Positions 1 to 8,345 of a stretch of 64,000 bases of DNA are shown in pieces. This stretch comes from Aliishimia sp965656085 (GTDB taxonomy: Bacteria > Pseudomonadota > Alphaproteobacteria > Rhodobacterales > Rhodobacteraceae). A program made the translations under genes and the position numbers. Position 1 is the stretch's first letter. Each line of letters begins with the position of its first letter. The notes under the pieces are model-generated. The model did not search any database, was not told where the DNA came from, and was given only the letters and a program-made list of their open reading frames with translations. The DNA is taken from assembly GCA_965656085.1 (NCBI GenBank), contig CBFHJA010000007.1, positions 59,053-123,052 of the forward strand, written 5' to 3'.

Positions 1-75
1 TTCTGCAGTCGGGGTTTGGCGGACGCTCCTCTCCATCCACAGGCCAAGTACCAGCGTCAGCAATATGAGTGCCAT
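1..75 (-). CDS. Possible N-terminus of a small membrane protein, cut by window edge
   Basis: On the minus strand an ATG at 75 opens a frame that runs off the left edge after 25 codons. The first 13 residues (MALILLTLVLGLW) form a hydrophobic stretch like a signal or single membrane segment. There is no convincing ribosome binding site. The same frame continues upstream but is broken by three stops at about 80-130. Function unknown; this may be chance. Confidence 0.25.
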   Translation of the reverse strand, partial: MALILLTLVLGLWMERSVRQTPTAE

Positions 76-268
76 CGGTCAGTCGGCCTTGCGCAGTCGT
101 TAGGCGTGCTTGGCGCGTTCTTCGAGCACTTGTGCCTGAACCTATTCACCCGTCAGAAGACGACCAACAGGGTCTTCTTCGTAGTACAGGTCGCCCCTTT
201 TCAAGCTTGCTCAGCTTTTTCGACCGGTCGGAGCAGTCTGCGACTGAAGCCGGCCATGAAGGCTCAGG
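76..268. other. Stretch without a recognisable gene
   Basis: About 190 bases with no gene I can support. Plus-strand frames here read as low-quality shadows. One minus-strand frame contains short protein-like pieces separated by stop codons, which could be the remains of a decayed small gene. Confidence 0.3.
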
Positions 269-835
269 TCATCCGCCCCAACTTCTAACGGGACCACAAT
301 CCATGTGAACGAAATTGGAGCGGGAGTATTTTCCGACACCGCCCGCACGACAGGCTGCGGCGGCCCGGGCCATTTGACTGACCGAACGCGATTGCAGGCG
401 CAAATCCGCCGCCTGACCCTTCATATGAAGCGAGTTCTTCGCAACGCCCGAGGAGCGCGCGCGGAGCATGGCGTTGGTCTTGGGGCTGCGATAGCCGGAC
501 AGCAGCATGTAGGGGTCACTGGCATCCAGAAGGTTATGCGCAGCGGCCATGATGTCGACCGTGCGCAGATCAATCGCCTTGACGTCGTTGGTGCGCCAGT
601 CGCGCATGAAGTGGTAGACTTCGCGTACCGCATCTTTGATGTAATCGCCATCAACCCAGTATATCATGTCGATCCGCTCCCCGGTCCGACCTGAGTACAT
701 GCGTATGCGGCGTATATCACCACTGCCGCGTAGGAAGCCGGCTGCGTTTGGATAGGTGGGGGCCGCAGCAACGGCTGTTGCTGCAAATGCGCCAAGAAGG
801 GCGCGGCGAGTGATGCTCGAGCCATCAAAAGTCAT
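269..835 (-). CDS. DUF882 / YcbK-like M15-type murein peptidase, Tat-exported
   Basis: 188 residues. The N-terminus has a twin-arginine signal (ITRRALLGAF, then an Ala-rich hydrophobic stretch), so the protein is probably exported folded to the periplasm. The body matches the DUF882/M15-fold peptidases: a conserved SGYRSPKTN segment, the zinc-ligand motif HMKGQAADL at about residues 138-146, and a C-terminal FVHMDCGPVRSW with a further His. Family members are zinc peptidases thought to cut peptidoglycan cross-links. It is transcribed away from the L,D-transpeptidase at 1156, a pairing that fits coordinated wall remodelling. Substrate specificity is inferred from the family. Confidence 0.85.
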   Translation of the reverse strand: MTFDGSSITRRALLGAFAATAVAAAPTYPNAAGFLRGSGDIRRIRMYSGRTGERIDMIYWVDGDYIKDAVREVYHFMRDWRTNDVKAIDLRTVDIMAAAHNLLDASDPYMLLSGYRSPKTNAMLRARSSGVAKNSLHMKGQAADLRLQSRSVSQMARAAAACRAGGVGKYSRSNFVHMDCGPVRSWGG

Positions 836-1155
836 AGGTTGCGTCGTCCCGTACGCTGTTCCTGCCGTGCGATGATGTTACACCGCGATCTATGTCTCAT
901 CCCCAGATGTTGCATTAGTAAAACACAAAACGCGCCGTGAACCAAGACCCGATATTTCTACCATTGTTTCCAGTTGGGAACAGGCACTTTTTTGCATCAA
1001 GCGAGGTCTGCTTGGGGATTGTTTACCGAATCCGAAGCATTGTTGCCGCAGATCACGGGGAAATGACAGCACGGATGTTTGTGACCACGCGTGATCCGTG
1101 GCACGTTTAGGATCCAAGAAAGCGGCGCACGGAGCGCGCGCAAGGGAGTTTGGTC
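836..1155. promoter_or_regulatory. Divergent intergenic region between two cell-wall genes
   Basis: 320 bases separate the DUF882 peptidase (minus) from the L,D-transpeptidase (plus), so both promoters must lie here. The stretch around 870-990 is clearly more AT-rich than the flanking genes. I cannot assign hexamers with confidence and see no operator. Confidence 0.4.
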
Positions 1156-2778
1156 ATGATCACTGCACATTCGTCGAGACGTCAGCCGGCATTTCTGACG
1201 CTGCTAGCCACGTGCCTGTCTTGTGCGCTGCTGGTGCTGTCGGCCTTTCCGGCGACTGCGCAGGTCACCGCGCTGAAACAGGCCATCGCCGAGGAGGCGG
1301 CACGCGACGGTGATATCGCGGCGTTCTACAAGGCCAACGATTTCGCGACGATCTGGGTGGGACCGAGCGATCAGGAGCGGGTGCGGCGCGCGCGGCTCGT
1401 CCATGTTCTGCGACAGGCCGGGGATCACGGGCTGCCGGTGACGCGGTATGACCCCGAGGCTCTCATGGCGCAGATGTCGGCTGCGCGCACCTCGCGGGAT
1501 CTGGGCCAGTTGGAGGTCGCTCTCAGCCGGGCCTTTCTGCGCTATGCCCGCGACGTGCAGACCGGTTTGCTGATCCCGTCACGGATCGACAGGGCGATGG
1601 TGCGCGAGGTGCCCTATCGCGATCGGCTGAGTTATCTGGTCAATTTCGCCAAATCCTCGCCCGCGGGCTTTTTCAAGGCCCTGCCGCCGCAGACCAAGGA
1701 ATATGCGGCGCTGATGAAGGAGAAGTTGCGGCTCGAAAGGCGTTTGGCCGGCGGTGGATATGGCCCCGAAGTGCCCGCAAGGGCGCTTGAGCCGGGCGAG
1801 AGGGGCGCGAGCGTTGTCGCTCTGCGCAACCGACTGATCGCCCTTGGCTTCCTGCGCCGTTCGAATACGGAAATCTACGACGCTGCGATCGAACAGGCCG
1901 TGCGGGCGTTTCAGGACGCGCATGGCCTCACCGCCGACGGTGTTGCGGGGCGCGCGACGATGGAGGAGATCAACACGCCTCTTGAAGCACGCCTGCAATC
2001 GGTCATCGTGGCGATGGAGCGCGAGCGGTGGCTCAACCGCGCGCGCGGCAAGCGCCACATTCTCGTGAACATTCCCGATTTCACCGCCAAGGTGATCGAC
2101 GACGGGAAGGTCACCTTCGAGACGCGCTCGGTGGTCGGTGCGAACCGCTCGGACCGACCGACTCCCGAGTTTTCCGACGTGATGGAACACATGGTGATCA
2201 ATCCCAGCTGGTACGTGCCGCGCTCGATCATCACCAAGGAGTATCTGCCCAAGCTGAAGAACAATCCCAACGCGGTCGGCCATATCGAGATTACCGACTC
2301 GCGCGGGCGGCGCGTAAACCGGAGCGCGGTCGACTTCTCGCAATTCTCCGCACGCAGCTTTCCGTTTGCCATGCGCCAGCCGCCGGGCCGGAGCAATGCG
2401 TTGGGGCTGGTGAAGTTCATGTTCCCCAACCGACATAACATCTACCTGCATGACACGCCCGCCAAGAACCTCTTTGCGCGCGAAGTTCGGGCCTATTCGC
2501 ATGGCTGCGTGCGCCTTGCCGACCCGTTCGAGTTTGCCTACACGCTGCTGGCCAAACAGTCGAGCGATCCAAAGGCGCTGTTCCACGACACGCTGGACAC
2601 CGGCCGGGAGACCCAACTCGATCTGGTCAATCCGGTTCCGGTGCACCTGATCTACCGCACCGCCTTCACCACGGCGAAGGGGCACACCCAGTACCGCAGA
2701 GACATTTACGGGCGCGATGCGAAGATCTGGGAGGGTTTGCGCAATGCAGGGGTGGCCCTGCGCGCGGTTCAGGGATAA
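1156..2778 (+). CDS. L,D-transpeptidase, YcbB/LdtD type
   Basis: 540 residues. Start taken at the ATG at 1156, 7 bases after AAGGGAG; an in-frame TTG at 1150 is less likely. Order of parts: signal peptide (1 to about 37, ending at ATAQ), scaffold region, a PG_binding_1 domain at about 214-275 (ASVVALRNRLIALGFL, TADGVAGRATMEEIN), then the YkuD catalytic domain at about 300-460. The catalytic motif SHGCVRL is intact with nucleophile Cys451. Such enzymes form 3-3 cross-links between meso-diaminopimelate residues in periplasmic peptidoglycan, bypassing penicillin-binding proteins. The size and domain order fit the large YcbB group rather than the small ErfK group. Confidence 0.92.
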   Translation: MITAHSSRRQPAFLTLLATCLSCALLVLSAFPATAQVTALKQAIAEEAARDGDIAAFYKANDFATIWVGPSDQERVRRARLVHVLRQAGDHGLPVTRYDPEALMAQMSAARTSRDLGQLEVALSRAFLRYARDVQTGLLIPSRIDRAMVREVPYRDRLSYLVNFAKSSPAGFFKALPPQTKEYAALMKEKLRLERRLAGGGYGPEVPARALEPGERGASVVALRNRLIALGFLRRSNTEIYDAAIEQAVRAFQDAHGLTADGVAGRATMEEINTPLEARLQSVIVAMERERWLNRARGKRHILVNIPDFTAKVIDDGKVTFETRSVVGANRSDRPTPEFSDVMEHMVINPSWYVPRSIITKEYLPKLKNNPNAVGHIEITDSRGRRVNRSAVDFSQFSARSFPFAMRQPPGRSNALGLVKFMFPNRHNIYLHDTPAKNLFAREVRAYSHGCVRLADPFEFAYTLLAKQSSDPKALFHDTLDTGRETQLDLVNPVPVHLIYRTAFTTAKGHTQYRRDIYGRDAKIWEGLRNAGVALRAVQG

Positions 2779-2814
2779 GGCTGGCGCCGTTCCGGAACAC
2801 AGGACGGATCTGCC

Positions 2815-3906
2815 ATGAGACACACGATCAAGGAGCTTGCCGACGCGCTTGGCGCGGAGGCGTTCGGCGACGTGTCGATCTCTATCGATGCGGTGGCTGA
2901 GCCGGCCGATGCCGGCCCGGATGAACTCGCTCTCGCGATGAAACCCGACTATGCCAAGGCAATCCCCGAGGGCCACGCCCGCGCAGCGATGCTCTACCCG
3001 GGTGCAGATTGGCTGGCTTACGGTCTTGAGGCGGCGCTGATCGCACCGCGGCCGCGCTATGCGCTGTCCGGGCTCAGCGCATTGATGGACCCGGGGCAGG
3101 GCTTTGCGGCAGGCATCCATCCTTCTGCCGTGATCGACCCTTCCGCCGAGATCGGCGCGGGGGTTTCGATTGGCCCGCTGAGCATCGTCGCTGGTGGGGC
3201 GAAGATCGGTGCAGGCTGCGTGATCGGCCCGCAATGCTTTGTCGGGCAGAACGCGGAGCTTGGCCCGGACGGGCTGCTGCGCGAGCAGGTTTCCATCGGT
3301 GCCCGCGTGCGGATCGGCGCGCGATTCATCGCGCAGCCCGGTGCGCGCATCGGCGGAGATGGTTTTTCCTTCGTCACACCCGAAAAGAGCGCCGTGGAAG
3401 CGGTGCGCGAGAGTCTCGGCGATCAGGGCGAGACCGGCGCGCAGCCTTGGGCCCGTATCCATTCGCTGGGCGCGGTCTGCATCGGCGACGACGTGGAGAT
3501 CGGCGCCAACTCCTGCATCGATTGCGGCACGATCCGCGACACGCAGATCGGTGATGGGGTGAAGATAGATAACCTCGTGCAGATCGGTCACAACGTGGTG
3601 GTGGGCCGCGATTGCATGATCTGCGCGCAGTCCGGCATCGCCGGCTCCTCGCGCCTTGGCGACAACGTTGTGCTTGGCGGGCATACCGGCGTGTCGGACA
3701 ATGTCTTTATCGGGGACCGTGCGATCACCGGCGGGGCGACCGTGGTTCTCTCCAATGTGCCTGCCGGTCGCGTCGTGCTGGGCTATCCGGCGGTGAAGAT
3801 GGAAACCCAGCTTGAAATTCATCGCGCACAGCGCCGCCTGCCGCGGCTCGCACGCGACGTCGCAGCGCTGAAATCAGCGGTTTTCAAGGACGGCGGCAGC
3901 GACTAG
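2815..3906 (+). CDS. lpxD: UDP-3-O-acylglucosamine N-acyltransferase
   Basis: 363 residues. It adds a 3-hydroxyacyl chain from ACP to UDP-3-O-acylglucosamine, the third step of lipid A synthesis, in the cytosol. An N-terminal uridine-binding domain (1 to about 100) is followed by a long left-handed beta-helix made of hexapeptide repeats (for example IGAGVSIGPLSIVAGGAKIG). The catalytic His lies in DNLVQIGHNVVVG. A C-terminal helix (IHRAQRRLPRLARDVAAL) fits the ACP-recognition extension of the family. The next genes encode an acyl carrier protein and a ketosynthase, so the three may form an acyl-supply unit for lipid A. Fewer than 40 bases separate it from the L,D-transpeptidase gene. Confidence 0.95.
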   Translation: MRHTIKELADALGAEAFGDVSISIDAVAEPADAGPDELALAMKPDYAKAIPEGHARAAMLYPGADWLAYGLEAALIAPRPRYALSGLSALMDPGQGFAAGIHPSAVIDPSAEIGAGVSIGPLSIVAGGAKIGAGCVIGPQCFVGQNAELGPDGLLREQVSIGARVRIGARFIAQPGARIGGDGFSFVTPEKSAVEAVRESLGDQGETGAQPWARIHSLGAVCIGDDVEIGANSCIDCGTIRDTQIGDGVKIDNLVQIGHNVVVGRDCMICAQSGIAGSSRLGDNVVLGGHTGVSDNVFIGDRAITGGATVVLSNVPAGRVVLGYPAVKMETQLEIHRAQRRLPRLARDVAALKSAVFKDGGSD

Positions 3907-3939
3907 ATGTGCGCGCAGATCGCCTTGAAGGGACGCGCC

Positions 3940-4197
3940 ATGGATATCTCCGACAAAGTTATCGAGATCATTGCCGAACAGGCCATGCTGGAGCCCTCCG
4001 ACGTCACGCTGGACAGCACGCTCGAGGAGCTTGGGATCGACAGTCTTGGGCTGGTGGAGAGTATTTTCGCCATCGAAGAGGCGTTCGACATCTCGGTGCC
4101 GTTCAATGCGAACGCGCCCGGCGAGAGCACGTTCGACATATCCAACGTCCGCGCGATCGTTGCCGGAATCGAGACACTTCTGGCCGAGAAGGATTAG
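3940..4197 (+). CDS. Acyl carrier protein
   Basis: 85 residues. I chose the ATG at 3940 because AAGGGA lies 7 bases upstream; an earlier ATG at 3907 would add 11 residues (MCAQIALKGRA) foreign to the fold. Ser35 in LGIDSLGLVE is the phosphopantetheine attachment site. The sequence is acidic and helical, as expected. It is not a close match to housekeeping AcpP (which has the longer GADSLDTVEL motif) and lies between lpxD and a ketosynthase. It is therefore probably a specialised ACP for lipid A or another envelope acyl chain; this role is inferred from context only. Confidence 0.85.
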   Translation: MDISDKVIEIIAEQAMLEPSDVTLDSTLEELGIDSLGLVESIFAIEEAFDISVPFNANAPGESTFDISNVRAIVAGIETLLAEKD

Positions 4198-4200
4198 GCA

Positions 4201-5409
4201 ATGCAACGGGTCGTGATCACCGGCGCAGGGACGATCAACCCGCTCGGGGCCTCCGTGCCGGCCACGCTGGAAGCGATGCGCGAGGGGCGTTGCGGCATCG
4301 GCCCACTTGAGATGCGCGATCTCGACCGCCTGTCTGTCACCATCGGCGGGCAGGTGCGGGACTATGACGAAACCGCCCATTTCAACCGCCAGCAGATCGC
4401 CCTTTACGACCGCTTCACACAATTCACCCTGCTGGCAGCTCGCGAGGCGATCGCGCAATCGGGGCTGAGCTTTTCGGGCGATCTGGCGGATCGCTGCGGC
4501 GTCGTTCTGGGGACCTCGGGCGGCGGGCTGACCACGCAGGACGAGAACTACCGGGTGGTCTACGAGGAGGGCAAGAACCGCGTGCATCCCTTCATCGTGC
4601 CCAAACTGATGAACAATGCCGCCGCCTCGCATGTGTCGATGCAGTATAACCTGCGCGGCCCGTCCTTCACGGTCTCCACGGCCTGCGCGTCATCGAACCA
4701 CGCGATGGCGCAGGCTTTCCAGATGGTCCATGGCGGGATTGCGCCAGCGATGATCACCGGCGGATCGGAATCGATGCTGTGTTTTGGCGGCATCAAGGCG
4801 TGGGAAGGGCTGCGGGTGATGTCCAAGGATGCCTGCCGCCCGTTTTCATTGGGCCGCAACGGTATGGTGCAGGGCGAGGGCGCCGCGATTTTCGTGTTCG
4901 AGGCCTATGAGCACGCCCGGGCACGCGGCGCGGAGATTCTCGCCGAGGTCGCGGGGTTCGCCATGTCCTCCGATGCGAGCGATATCGTCATGCCCTCCAA
5001 GCAAGGCGCGGCGCGGGCGATGGCGGGTGCGTTGCGCGATGCCAAGCTCAACCCGGAGGATGTCGGCTATATCAACGCGCACGGGACCGGGACGGCGGCC
5101 AATGACAAGACCGAATGCGCAGCGGTGGCCGACGTGTTCGGCGCTCATGCCGATACGCTGATGATCTCCTCCACGAAGTCGATGCACGGGCATCTGATCG
5201 GTGGGACAGGGGCGGTAGAACTGCTGGCCTGCATCATGGCGTTGCGCGATGGGGTGATCGCGCCAACCATCGGCTATGAGGACCCGGACCCGGAATGCGC
5301 ACTGGACGTGGTGCCGAATGTCGCCCGGGAAGCGGACATTTCCGTCGCGCTCTCCAATGCGTTCGCCTTTGGCGGGTTCAACGCGGTGCTGGCGCTGCGC
5401 AAGGTGTAG
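4201..5409 (+). CDS. Beta-ketoacyl-ACP synthase, FabF-like
   Basis: 402 residues, the normal length for a KAS I/II enzyme. It condenses an acyl-enzyme with malonyl-ACP to elongate fatty acids. The thiolase-fold triad is complete: Cys162 in VSTACASSNHA, His294 in INAHGTGT and His331 in KSMHGHLIGGTGAVE. It starts 3 bases after the ACP stop, so the pair is translationally linked. Because it sits beside lpxD and a non-housekeeping ACP, it may make a special acyl chain for lipid A rather than bulk fatty acids; the housekeeping fabF is normally in the fabD-fabG-acpP cluster, which is absent here. Confidence 0.9.
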   Translation: MQRVVITGAGTINPLGASVPATLEAMREGRCGIGPLEMRDLDRLSVTIGGQVRDYDETAHFNRQQIALYDRFTQFTLLAAREAIAQSGLSFSGDLADRCGVVLGTSGGGLTTQDENYRVVYEEGKNRVHPFIVPKLMNNAAASHVSMQYNLRGPSFTVSTACASSNHAMAQAFQMVHGGIAPAMITGGSESMLCFGGIKAWEGLRVMSKDACRPFSLGRNGMVQGEGAAIFVFEAYEHARARGAEILAEVAGFAMSSDASDIVMPSKQGAARAMAGALRDAKLNPEDVGYINAHGTGTAANDKTECAAVADVFGAHADTLMISSTKSMHGHLIGGTGAVELLACIMALRDGVIAPTIGYEDPDPECALDVVPNVAREADISVALSNAFAFGGFNAVLALRKV

Positions 5410-5465
5410 CAGGGTCGAAGGGGAGGGGAGCGCCGCGGTGTCCGCAGCGCCCCGCGCGCAGAGGC

Positions 5466-6101
5466 TTACTGGTCGAGTACGGAAGATTTATCGTAGGTCG
5501 CGGTGAACCCGCTGAGAGACAGCGTCAACTCGACATTCTGGTCCGGTGCAAGTGCCGGGACGATGGTGAGCTTGGCTTCCGACCCACGCTTGAAGGCGGC
5601 CACATCCGCTTCGGTGAGGCCAATCCGTGCGTAACAGCCAAGCTGGTTGCAGAACAGAAACGGGTAGCGCTTGGCATTGCCGCCATCCACCCGGATCGTG
5701 AGCTGGTCCTGCAAGGACGTCTCAAGCGGCACAATGACGGTTGCGCCCGCCTGTGCGGGGCCGTCCCCGGGAAGCCGGAAAAGCGAGAATTCCGCAACTG
5801 GAATCCCCTCGCCGTCATCCATCAATTGATACATCTGACAAGGATCATTCTCCGGCTCTTCGGTGCGCAAGCAGCGCAGTTCCCAATCGCCGTTCTTTTC
5901 CTTGGTGTAGCCTTGCCCCAGATCGCTGGGGGTGTCAGCGTCGGTGCCCATGCTGAGCTGCGTGGAGATATCGCTCTGTTGTTCCGGCTGCTCGGCCTCG
6001 GTTTGCGCTGTTGTATCTTGCGCGCTGGCGGGACTGCTCAGGGCCAGGGCGCCAACCAGGGCGAGCCCCAGTATTCGGTTCAGGTTTCCATTTGTCATCA
6101 A
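5466..6101 (-). CDS. IalB family (invasion-associated locus B) periplasmic protein
   Basis: 211 residues. A signal peptide (residues 1 to about 28, ending SPASAQ) is followed by a low-complexity Gln/Glu/Thr-rich segment and an IalB domain starting near GDWELRCLR. Two cysteine pairs are visible (RCLR...DPCQMYQ and FLFCNQLGCYARIG), as expected for an oxidised periplasmic protein. The family is named after a Bartonella protein linked to erythrocyte invasion, but it is widespread in free-living alphaproteobacteria and the biochemical role is unknown. It converges with the ketosynthase gene, and its upstream sequence shares a 13-base element with the sRNA candidate at 6316-6390. Confidence 0.85.
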   Translation of the reverse strand: MMTNGNLNRILGLALVGALALSSPASAQDTTAQTEAEQPEQQSDISTQLSMGTDADTPSDLGQGYTKEKNGDWELRCLRTEEPENDPCQMYQLMDDGEGIPVAEFSLFRLPGDGPAQAGATVIVPLETSLQDQLTIRVDGGNAKRYPFLFCNQLGCYARIGLTEADVAAFKRGSEAKLTIVPALAPDQNVELTLSLSGFTATYDKSSVLDQ

Positions 6102-6113
6102 TCATACCCGTTG

Positions 6114-6126
6114 GTGTTATTGGCGG
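6114..6126 (-). repeat. 13-base element GTGTTATTGGCGG, copy 1 (IalB leader)
   Basis: GTGTTATTGGCGG occurs at 6114-6126 and again, exactly, at 6383-6395. Both copies lie at about the same distance downstream of possible minus-strand promoters: CTGACA, 17 bases, TACGCG for this copy. It lies in the 5' leader region of the IalB gene. Confidence 0.6.
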
Positions 6127-6315
6127 CTCGCGTAGCATAGATGCGATGGCGTGTCAGGCCGATTTTTTGGCTTTGAGAGAGCGTGTCACGCGGCTTTGAT
6201 CGGAGGGGGCTGAAAGGCTTGTTCTGAGGATTGATCGCGCGGGGGCCGAAGACGTGATGTCGTGGCGTGCCGGGTGCGCCGTGACAGCGCGCTCAGGTCT
6301 ATGCGGGACAGGCTC

Positions 6316-6390
6316 ACAAAAAGAAAAGGAAGCCCGCAAGCTTCCTTTCCTGTATTTTACTCCCCGTCGGACTGGCCGACTTGTGTTATT
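6316..6390 (-). ncRNA. Putative small RNA of about 75 nt
   Basis: On the minus strand a possible sigma70 promoter, TTGACG (6425-6420), 17 bases, TAGCGT (6402-6397), is followed about 75 bases later by a strong intrinsic terminator (6348-6325, then a T-rich tract). Between them lie a small hairpin, GTCGG-ccagt-CCGAC, and an AT-rich single-stranded stretch. No open reading frame of reasonable length lies inside. The first bases after the promoter carry the element repeated in the IalB leader. It is a candidate trans-acting sRNA or a terminated upstream leader; no expression data. Confidence 0.4.
6325..6348 (-). terminator. Intrinsic terminator of the sRNA candidate
   Basis: A perfect 9-base-pair inverted repeat, AAAGGAAGC ccgcaa GCTTCCTTT, is followed on the minus strand by TTTTCTTTTTG, a classic U-tract. 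It lies far upstream of the IalB start (6101) and is not the end of any visible CDS. Confidence 0.7.
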
Positions 6391-6395
6391 GGCGG
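6383..6395 (-). repeat. 13-base element GTGTTATTGGCGG, copy 2 (sRNA leader)
   Basis: Exact copy of the element at 6114-6126, placed just after the putative promoter hexamers TTGACG and TAGCGT. This suggests that the two promoter regions arose by duplication. Confidence 0.6.
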
Positions 6396-6564
6396 TACGC
6401 TACGAAAGCGAAATTGTAGCGTCAACCGGAAAACGTCTCTTTGTTGATCACAAATCGTGTAGGGCCCTCTTTTCGAGAAATTGGGCGCTTTTTCTGACTG
6501 TTCGGTCGACAAATGAGGTCCGGTTTGCGGTGGTCCAGTCGCCCAACTGGCTTCGGTTCGCGAG

Positions 6565-6592
6565 AAAAAGGGCCGCACCCGAAGGTGCGGCC
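6565..6592 (-). terminator. Orphan intrinsic terminator, minus strand
   Basis: A perfect stem GGCCGCACC / GGTGCGGCC with a UUCG tetraloop (read on the minus strand) is followed by CTTTTTCTCG. Nothing recognisable is encoded on the minus strand just upstream of it (6593 to about 6710). It may therefore end a second small RNA or stop antisense transcription from the divergent promoter region of the 6707 gene. Confidence 0.65.
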
Positions 6593-6706
6593 AGTCTGAC
6601 AGGGAGGAAATGTGCAGCCTCGCGAGGACATGCGAAGCGGCACGCATTTACTATGGCCTCCAAAGGTTAACAGAGTATGGTCGCGCGGAACGTCTGTGAG
6701 GGCAGT

Positions 6707-8257
6707 ATGGACAATCATATCTTTCTCGGGGGTGGCGGCGAGGATTACGGCGTCAGGCAGGGTCTCAAGCTCAACTATGCCAACCGGCACGGGCTGATCG
6801 CCGGGGCGACCGGCACCGGAAAGACCGTGACGCTGCAAATTCTCGCCGAGGGCTTCAGTGCGGCAGGCGTTCCGGTGTTTCTGTCAGACGTGAAGGGCGA
6901 TCTGTCCGGCCTCGCCATGGCGGGTAGCGCCGAGCACAAGCTGCACGGCCCCTTCATGGAACGCGCCGCCAAGATCGGCTTTGAGGACTACCACTACGGG
7001 TCCTTTCCGGTGACGTTCTGGGACCTCTTCGGGGAGCAGGGCCACCCGGTGCGTACCACGGTCTCCGAGATGGGCCCGTTGCTACTCGCGCGGCTGCTGG
7101 GGCTCACGGAGCCGCAGGAGGGTATTCTCAACATCGCCTTCCGCCTTGCGGACGAGGACGGGCTGCCGCTGCTCGATCTCAAGGACCTTCAGGCCTTGCT
7201 GGTCTGGGTTGGTGAGAACCGGGCCACGCTGTCGCTGCGCTATGGCAATATCTCGGTGCAGTCCATCGGCGCGATCCAGCGCCGGCTTCTGGTGTTGGAA
7301 AATCAAGGCGGGGCAGGGCTCTTCGGTGAGCCTGCTTTGGCGCTCGAAGACCTGATGCGCACGGATGCGGACCGCAAGGGCGTGATCAACATACTCGCCG
7401 CCGACACGCTGATGCAGGCGCCCGGTCTCTATGCCACCTTCCTGCTTTGGCTGCTCTCAGAGCTGTTTGAGGAACTTCCCGAGGTGGGCGATCCCGACAA
7501 GCCCAAGCTGGTCTTCTTCTTCGACGAGGCGCATTTGCTCTTCGAAGATGCCCCCAAGGCACTCGTGGACAAGGTCGAACAGGTGGCGCGCCTCATCCGC
7601 TCCAAAGGGGTGGGGGTGTATTTCGTCACCCAGAACCCTGCCGATATCCCCGAGGACATTCTCGGCCAGCTTGGCAACCGGGTGCAGCACGCGCTGCGCG
7701 CCTTCACCGCGCGGGATCAAAAGCAGTTGCGCATGGCGGCGGACACGTACCGCCCGAACCCGCGCTTTTCTACAGAGGCGGCAATCCGTGAAGTGGGCGT
7801 AGGCGAGGCGGTGACCTCGATGCTACAGAAGAAGGGCGTGCCGGGCATTGTCGAGCGGACCCTGATCCGCCCGCCCTCGTCCCAGCTTGGACCGATAACT
7901 CAAGCCGAGCGCGCCGCCGCAATGGTTGGCTCCGGTCTGGCGGGCAAATACGACACCCGCCTTGAGCGCGAAAGCGCGTTCGAAATCCTCAAGGCCCGTG
8001 CCGAACAGGCCGCAGCGGAGGCTGCTGCGGCAGAGACCCGCGCCGAAGAGGAGGAGGCGCAGGAGCCGAGACTGCGCGAGTTCAATCAGGCCCGGCGCTA
8101 CTCCGGTGCGCGGGTGGCCCGCTCCACCTCCAAACGCCGCACCACTGTCGAAGGGCTTGGCGACGCGGTCGCAACGGCTTTGATCAAGGAGCTTAAGGGC
8201 ACCACCGGCCGCCGCCTTGTGCGCGGCCTTCTCGGGGGCCTCTTCAAGGGCCGCTGA
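6707..8257 (+). CDS. HerA-like ATPase, DUF853 family (YjgR-like)
   Basis: 516 residues. Start taken at the ATG at 6707, which has GAGGG at a good distance; an in-frame ATG at 6677 lacks a site. The Walker A motif GATGTGKT is at residues 33-40 and the Walker B at LVFFFDEAHLLF, followed by the sensor-like TQNPADIPEDILGQLGNRVQHALR segment typical of HerA/FtsK-type ATPases. The C-terminal 120 residues contain an Ala/Glu-rich coiled stretch and a basic tail (GRRLVRGLLGGLFKGR). The family is a predicted DNA-pumping or helicase ATPase of unknown physiological role. It stands alone, converging with the liv operon. Confidence 0.88.
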   Translation: MDNHIFLGGGGEDYGVRQGLKLNYANRHGLIAGATGTGKTVTLQILAEGFSAAGVPVFLSDVKGDLSGLAMAGSAEHKLHGPFMERAAKIGFEDYHYGSFPVTFWDLFGEQGHPVRTTVSEMGPLLLARLLGLTEPQEGILNIAFRLADEDGLPLLDLKDLQALLVWVGENRATLSLRYGNISVQSIGAIQRRLLVLENQGGAGLFGEPALALEDLMRTDADRKGVINILAADTLMQAPGLYATFLLWLLSELFEELPEVGDPDKPKLVFFFDEAHLLFEDAPKALVDKVEQVARLIRSKGVGVYFVTQNPADIPEDILGQLGNRVQHALRAFTARDQKQLRMAADTYRPNPRFSTEAAIREVGVGEAVTSMLQKKGVPGIVERTLIRPPSSQLGPITQAERAAAMVGSGLAGKYDTRLERESAFEILKARAEQAAAEAAAAETRAEEEEAQEPRLREFNQARRYSGARVARSTSKRRTTVEGLGDAVATALIKELKGTTGRRLVRGLLGGLFKGR

Positions 8258-8345
8258 CCCGTCCTGATCTCCAGATCAATGGCAGGCCACGCCGAGCTGC
8301 GCGTCTCGCCTCTGTTTTCGATTGGTCAAAAATATCCCTGGGCGC

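Noticed and set aside
1579..3822. 747-codon open frame on the minus strand
   Set aside because: Antisense to the L,D-transpeptidase and lpxD genes, rich in His/Arg as expected of a GC-rich shadow frame, no family motif and no start site.
6610..6699. 29-codon open frame behind AGGGAGG, ahead of the HerA-like gene
   Set aside because: The purine-rich site is only two bases from the ATG, too close for normal initiation, and the peptide shows no attenuator feature such as repeated codons.
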